Under the pieces are notes generated by a model. That model saw only the letters and a program-made list of their open reading frames with translations, was not told where the DNA came from and made no database searches. Below are positions 59,016 to 64,000 of a DNA stretch of 64,000 nt, one piece after another. Position numbers and translations under genes: made by a program. The DNA comes from Nyssa sinensis. Its lineage: Eukaryota; Streptophyta; Magnoliopsida; Cornales; Nyssaceae. Numbering within the stretch: position 1 is the stretch's first letter; each line of letters opens with the position of its first letter. Where the stretch lies: NCBI GenBank assembly GCA_008638375.1, contig CM018041.1, positions 4,517,501-4,581,500 on the forward strand. The letters are read 5' to 3'.

Positions 59016-60472
59016 TTAATTTCCTATGATTACTTAGTCTTAAGTTGTCAGGAGTTGAGTGTTGTAATTAAGGGTGATTCATACGAGAATAGGGATCAAT
59101 TGCAAAACCTTAAAAGTGATATATCAAAAGTAAACCACATGTTGTGGAAGGGTTAGATGTCTTACTCTCGCAAGTGGTGAGATTGTTTATACCATTCAAA
59201 TCTGCAACTTTGTTGTCGTAACGAAGCAACATCCTTTTGATCATTTTTTTAAGTAGATAAAAAGAATATGTAAATAGATTGTTCTACATATTAGTTAGGG
59301 AGATCTATTCCTTAGTATTGCATAATTTATCTGTGAGAGACTCCATCGCACTTACATTGAAACCAACGTTTAAGTCTCACTACGAGCTCTGAGCACTAAA
59401 GAATAACTTTAGTCCCGACAGATAATTGTGAAAACTCGGACTCAAATATTGAGTGAGAAAATCTGAACACTTACCCAATCAATCAGCCGACCGCACGTTG
59501 GTCTTTCGATCTAATGAAGCAACCTGAAGTGATATATCAAAACCTACTTTATATAAAGACAATTGCTTCTCCATTGTGTTTGAGTCAATGAACTTAATGG
59601 AATAAATATTAAAAAAATCAATCTATATTGTAATTTAAAATCCACTAATATAATAGGAATGTTCCCCCTCCCCATGAATTTGATCTGCATTGAACTGTCT
59701 GTTCTCAAAAGCAAAAAACAAAAAGTAGATTTCAAATTCATAAATCAAAACACACCCTAATTTTGGAAATCTATAAGATAAGCTTATTGCAAATGAATAT
59801 ATGAAATATCATTAATCACCTTGAAAAGATAACCCTATCCATAAAATTTAATAAAAACTCCGGGGTATATTAAAATTTTAGAATACTTTGGAGGGATCTT
59901 AATAATTTTGCAAAAGTAGCCTTTCACTTTAGGGAATCACAATATCTTTGCTCCTCCATAAAAAGTGACCTTTCAATGAACAAGAAATGAGAGGACGGTG
60001 ACGTGATTTTTGAACACAATATTATTTACTGCAAGATATCGTAAGATTCTTGCAAGAAATATCTGCAATCAATCACATATGGTCAAGAGCAAAATGATGA
60101 AAAGTGCATACATATATATATGTATATATATAATGGATGAAATGTGTATATATATATATATATATATATGTGCCGTGTGTGTGTAAACTTAATTTATTAT
60201 TCATGTGATAAAAAAAATTATATAAATAAATGATAAATCTGTAAATAATTAATAAAAATGAATACAATGTCTATTAAAAAAGCCGATCAACCGAGAATAT
60301 CATGAATAATAATAAATTAATACATAAAGAGTAAAAACGTAAGTTACGCATGATAGAAAAAAATTGAAAATTAGATATGCTAAGAGGATAAATGAAATAA
60401 ATAAATGATTGAAGGATAAAATTGTCATTTTACCTTGACAAACAATTGTCACTTTTATATAAGTAATAGATA

Positions 60473-60508
<36 letters not shown>

Positions 60509-61867
60509 ATGTGCATGTATGTATGTATATTGCATTCTCTCCATTTGAACAAATTTTCAATTTTGGAAAATTTTAGTTGGTTGTAATCTAATTTTACAGT
60601 TATGATGTTCATTGGCTTATGATCCATTTGGTAAAAAAGAATATAAAAATTTGATAGGAACAAGAAAAATATGAGAGATGAAAAAGGAAATTGTTTTGTT
60701 TTCTTCTTTAATTTGTTTTTTTTCTATTATTATTACATCCTTGAGGGCGTTTTAAAGCACAAAACAAAAAAGAAATGGCTCCTTTTTTTGTCACCTGAAA
60801 GAATTTATGGCCCAAAGAAGTGCCCACTTACTCTTTTGTTTCCTTTCCCTTTTCTTCCTCTCTTTCTGAACACGTTTTTTTGGTGGAGAAATTATTGTTT
60901 GGTGCATATATATTCATCCGCTTGGACTCAAAGTTGCCAATTGGCCGACATTGATGAGAATATTTTTTTCGTGCCCTCAAGACACCAGCGTGATCATACT
61001 ATCATCTAATGATAGGTTGATATGTGACGTATATCCCATCAATTTTGATAGAACATGTCTTACGAGACATCCCATTACTGGATAGTGGCATGGCCAGGTG
61101 ATGCCCGGAAGACATGTATATTTTTTTCGACATTGACATGATCGAAAGACGTAAAACTCATTTTCACAAAAAAAAAAAGAAAGTTAATAGCACTCAGAAA
61201 AGAAAATAGACCCTTTTATAAAAAGATGGATTGAATCAAAACTTGGGAAGGCCTAAAGTGGGGTCACCTATATACATTTTAAGCAGAAGAATGCAGAGTG
61301 GGGCAATCTAGGTCCTTTAGGACAATGATTGTTAATGAGAGACGGGAAATCTATCAACAAGGGTCACCACAACTTGATCCAAAAAATCTTTTAAGTTGTT
61401 AGGTCTTGAGCCGAACCAACTTAAGTCTATATATAAACCTCAACAATCTCCCCCTTCACATATAGATTACCATGTCAACCCCAATTCCCCCCTCATTGGG
61501 TATTTTTCCATGAGAAACTATCATGAGAGGATTACTGGCACGTTTTACCACTTGGAGCGTAACTTGTTCCAAGAACTTGGGCCATTAAACTTTAGGCTCA
61601 AACCATGTATATCAATGCTTTCTTTCACTCTTTACTTATCAAAATATATATCAATCCTTTCTTTCATTCAATTATTCTAATGTGAGTCTCATTTCACATG
61701 TGAACCTCAACAATGATAGATGTATGATCCATGTTTATAAGGTGTACTACAAGTTTTACATTCAAAAGAAAAAGAAAATTTATAGTTTTGAGTACCAAAA
61801 TTTTCTTTCCATGAAAATGGCAATCAACACAATAAAACTACTATTAACAGACATTTCTGTTTACCAG
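59016..61867. other. Spacer between the two P450 genes
   Basis: AT-rich, with TA and TG microsatellites (60110-60170, 60472-60530). The part at about 61391-61720 (TTAGGTCTTGAGCCGAAC, ACCTCAACAATCTCCCCC, CCACTTGGAGCGTAACTTG) resembles a dispersed plant repeat I have seen in other eudicots; limits not determined. No gene. Confidence 0.45.
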
Positions 61868-63851
61868 TTATAGACGTGAAAAAACATATAAATGGAGGCC
61901 TTTATCCATATGAAGCGTGAACATGGTTCGATAAGTAGCTTCCTTACTCTCATCCGCAAGTTTAAATTTGAAGAAGAAGAGGAGAACAGCTGCTAAAATC
62001 TTCATTTGTCTATAAGCAAAGTCCTTCCCTAAGCATATCCGCGGCCCAGCCTAGATATTAAAATATAATAATAAATAATAACAATAAGGTATATGAGTCA
62101 GGAAACTTTGCCATCACATGGCCTTCAATTTTTAAACATTTTTTCTAACCTGAAAGGCTGTAAATTTGAAAGGACTTTCAGATCTGAAAACACCATTATC
62201 AAGCCATCTTTCAGGTAGGAATTCCTCGGCATCTTCTCCCCATATGTATTTCATCCTTCCCATGGCATAAGTCATGTAGTTTACGCCATCTCCTTTCTTT
62301 ATCTTGAAGCCATCAGGAAGAATATCATCATTTTCTGAACTTTTACCATCCTGCATTTAGTGTTAAACAAATATGAAAATTCAAAATTATATTTCTTTCC
62401 TACTTAAACTTTTAGATAAACTATAAGGCATATGAACAAAACAATAAATTTTTATGCATTTCATTGTGCCACTAGCTATTTCCATGAAAGAAATTATAGT
62501 TGAGCTTCTGTGTTGTGGATTACAAAGTGAAAAACCTTACACATCATGCATTAGGCCTGAATTCATGGGCAGTATAGATTTTAATATCCATTCAAGATTA
62601 GCAATCTCAATCTCAATCCCAATGGCTAGCTTGAGTGGGGGGATTCATGGCAGGTCTCGTGAGGTCAGCCATGAACTTAACCCTTACCATAAAATGGATA
62701 AGGTTCTCTTTGCCACCAAAAAAAAGGCAATCCAGGCCTAACCTCACTTGGCCACTTCCACCCAACTTTTTTTCCTTCTTCTTATTTCTTCCATGCTGTG
62801 AATCTGCAACTAGTAGTGTAAATGTAAATAATTTATATTATCAAATTTTTGGGAGATCAATTTCAGAGTTATATTGAGATGGAATTAAGGGGGAAAAACT
62901 ATTTCTATTGGGGTGGTGGGGGAGGTGGGAAGCAAAAGGAGGAAATTCATGACACAGAATCACTGGAGTACATAAGAAACTATGATGTAAATGCAAGGCG
63001 GTACCACCTTTTTCTTCCAAACCTTTTCCCTTCATCGTGTAACTAATAAGTTGTCAAAGAGATATAGTTTAACACTTGTGCCAAACATTACCACAGGAAC
63101 TGCAGGATAGAGTCTGAGAGTCTCAGTTAGAGCTGCATGAAGATATTGCATTTTGTCCAGGGTGGCTTCAGTTAACTTATTGGGAAATTCGTCAGTAGAC
63201 AAGTTATCCTCAGCTCCACTTGCTTCTCTCACTTCATGCGCAACCTTTTCTTGAACCAAAGGATGTTTACACAGCATGTAAAAGAACCAAGTGAGCGTGT
63301 TCGCAGATGTGTCCTTGCCAGCGGTGATGAAACTGAGAGTAATATCTCTTAAATACTGATCAGTCATGTTCTCTGGATCTTTCTCACTCTCCATCAGAAA
63401 CCTTGATAATATATCTTCTTTCCCTTTCTATTCTCATGAAAAAAGAGGGGGGGAGGAGTAGCATCAATTAGTCCATAATGCAGATAATGAAAATCAATTA
63501 TTATTCTTTCCCGAGCACCAAAAAAAAAAAAAAGAAAAAAAAAATTATTGAATGAAATTTGCTCACGTCATGCGTTCCATTTTCCATTTGCTCCCTCTTA
63601 CGACGGATCAATTCATAAATAAAATTGTCAATGATTTTGATGTTCTGCTTTAGGGTTGCTTCCAAGCCAATATTAAGAAACCTTTTGATCCTCCACAGTA
63701 GATCAACATATCGCCAAAATACAATAACATTGGAGTCGTCCAAGGCCTTCATGAATTGATTACTGAATTCATCTAAACCAGATAGGGTATTAAGTTCAAC
63801 CCCAAAGCCCACCTTAAATATTGAGTCTAAAGTTGATTTCATCAACAAATC
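61868..63851 (-). CDS. Cytochrome P450, CYP704C1-like (gene B), 5' exons outside window
   Basis: Tandem paralogue of gene A in the same orientation. Four 3' exons are visible: 63567-63851, 63092-63427, 62150-62350 and 61868-62050, with the same intron positions as gene A. The first two exons lie beyond base 64000. Seen: DLLMKSTLDSIFKVGFGVEL, I-helix AGKDTSANT, ETLRLYPAVPV, AMGRMKYIWGEDAEEF with PERW, FTAFQ joined across the last intron to AGPRICLG (haem Cys), and the ordinary C-terminus LHLYVFSRL. No frame break in these exons. It lacks the C-terminal extension of gene A. Function as for gene A, inferred. Confidence 0.92.
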
Positions 63852-64000
63852 CTGCAAAATAAGGGGGGATCCCCTTTCAATTCAGAAACTGTATGCTAAG
63901 GGTGAGCTGAAAATTAACTACAAAAAGAGTCAATACCAAAGCTTGTTAGAACTGTTTTCAAAGGCCTACTTCAATTCTTTTTTTCTCTCTTTAAAGAAAA

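Overview
The window is nuclear DNA of a flowering plant, almost certainly a eudicot and probably woody or at least repeat-rich. The genes are intron-split with GT-AG junctions. They belong to land-plant families (clade A PP2C, subtilase SBT1, FAE1-type ketoacyl-CoA synthase, plant alpha-L-fucosidase 1, CYP704). The long AT-rich spaces between them hold LTR-retrotransposon remains, MITEs and microsatellites. The species cannot be named from sequence alone.

Layout: (a) 297-4644, minus: family 64 glycosyltransferase (GT64), running off the left edge. (b) 6356-8438: small copia-type retroelement without pol, carrying a nested hAT-like MITE. (c) 9190-18437, minus: four-exon clade A protein phosphatase 2C of the AHG1 type; its 6.3-kb third intron holds an ORF1-only LINE copy and a MULE/hAT-like element. 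(d) 18438-27314: repeat-rich spacer. (e) 27315-29650, minus: intronless subtilase (SBT1.3 type) with two single-base frameshifts. (f) 29651-35489: spacer with tandem repeats and a SINE-like unit. (g) 35490-36968, minus: intact ketoacyl-CoA synthase (KCS); a decayed duplicate lies at 40985-42673, a 1.2-kb solo LTR separates the two, and a second solo LTR sits inside the pseudogene. (h) 46457-49409, plus: alpha-L-fucosidase with three exons. (i) 49943-50190: complete 248-bp TRIM element. (j) 54357-54743: copia-type solo LTR. (k) 55024-58021 and 61868-63851 onward, minus: two tandem CYP704C1-like P450 genes, the second leaving the window.

The genes do not form a functional cluster. KCS and CYP704 both act on long acyl chains (wax, cutin or sporopollenin-type lipids), GT64 and fucosidase act on glycans or glycolipids, and the PP2C belongs to seed abscisic acid signalling. 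Most notable: the AHG1-like PP2C lacks the tryptophan-lock residue used by ABA receptors; both KCS copies lack the usual catalytic histidine; six LTR-type insertions or DNA elements have visible target-site duplications; and four otherwise well-preserved genes each carry apparent one-base insertions, which could be consensus errors in the assembly or real decay.
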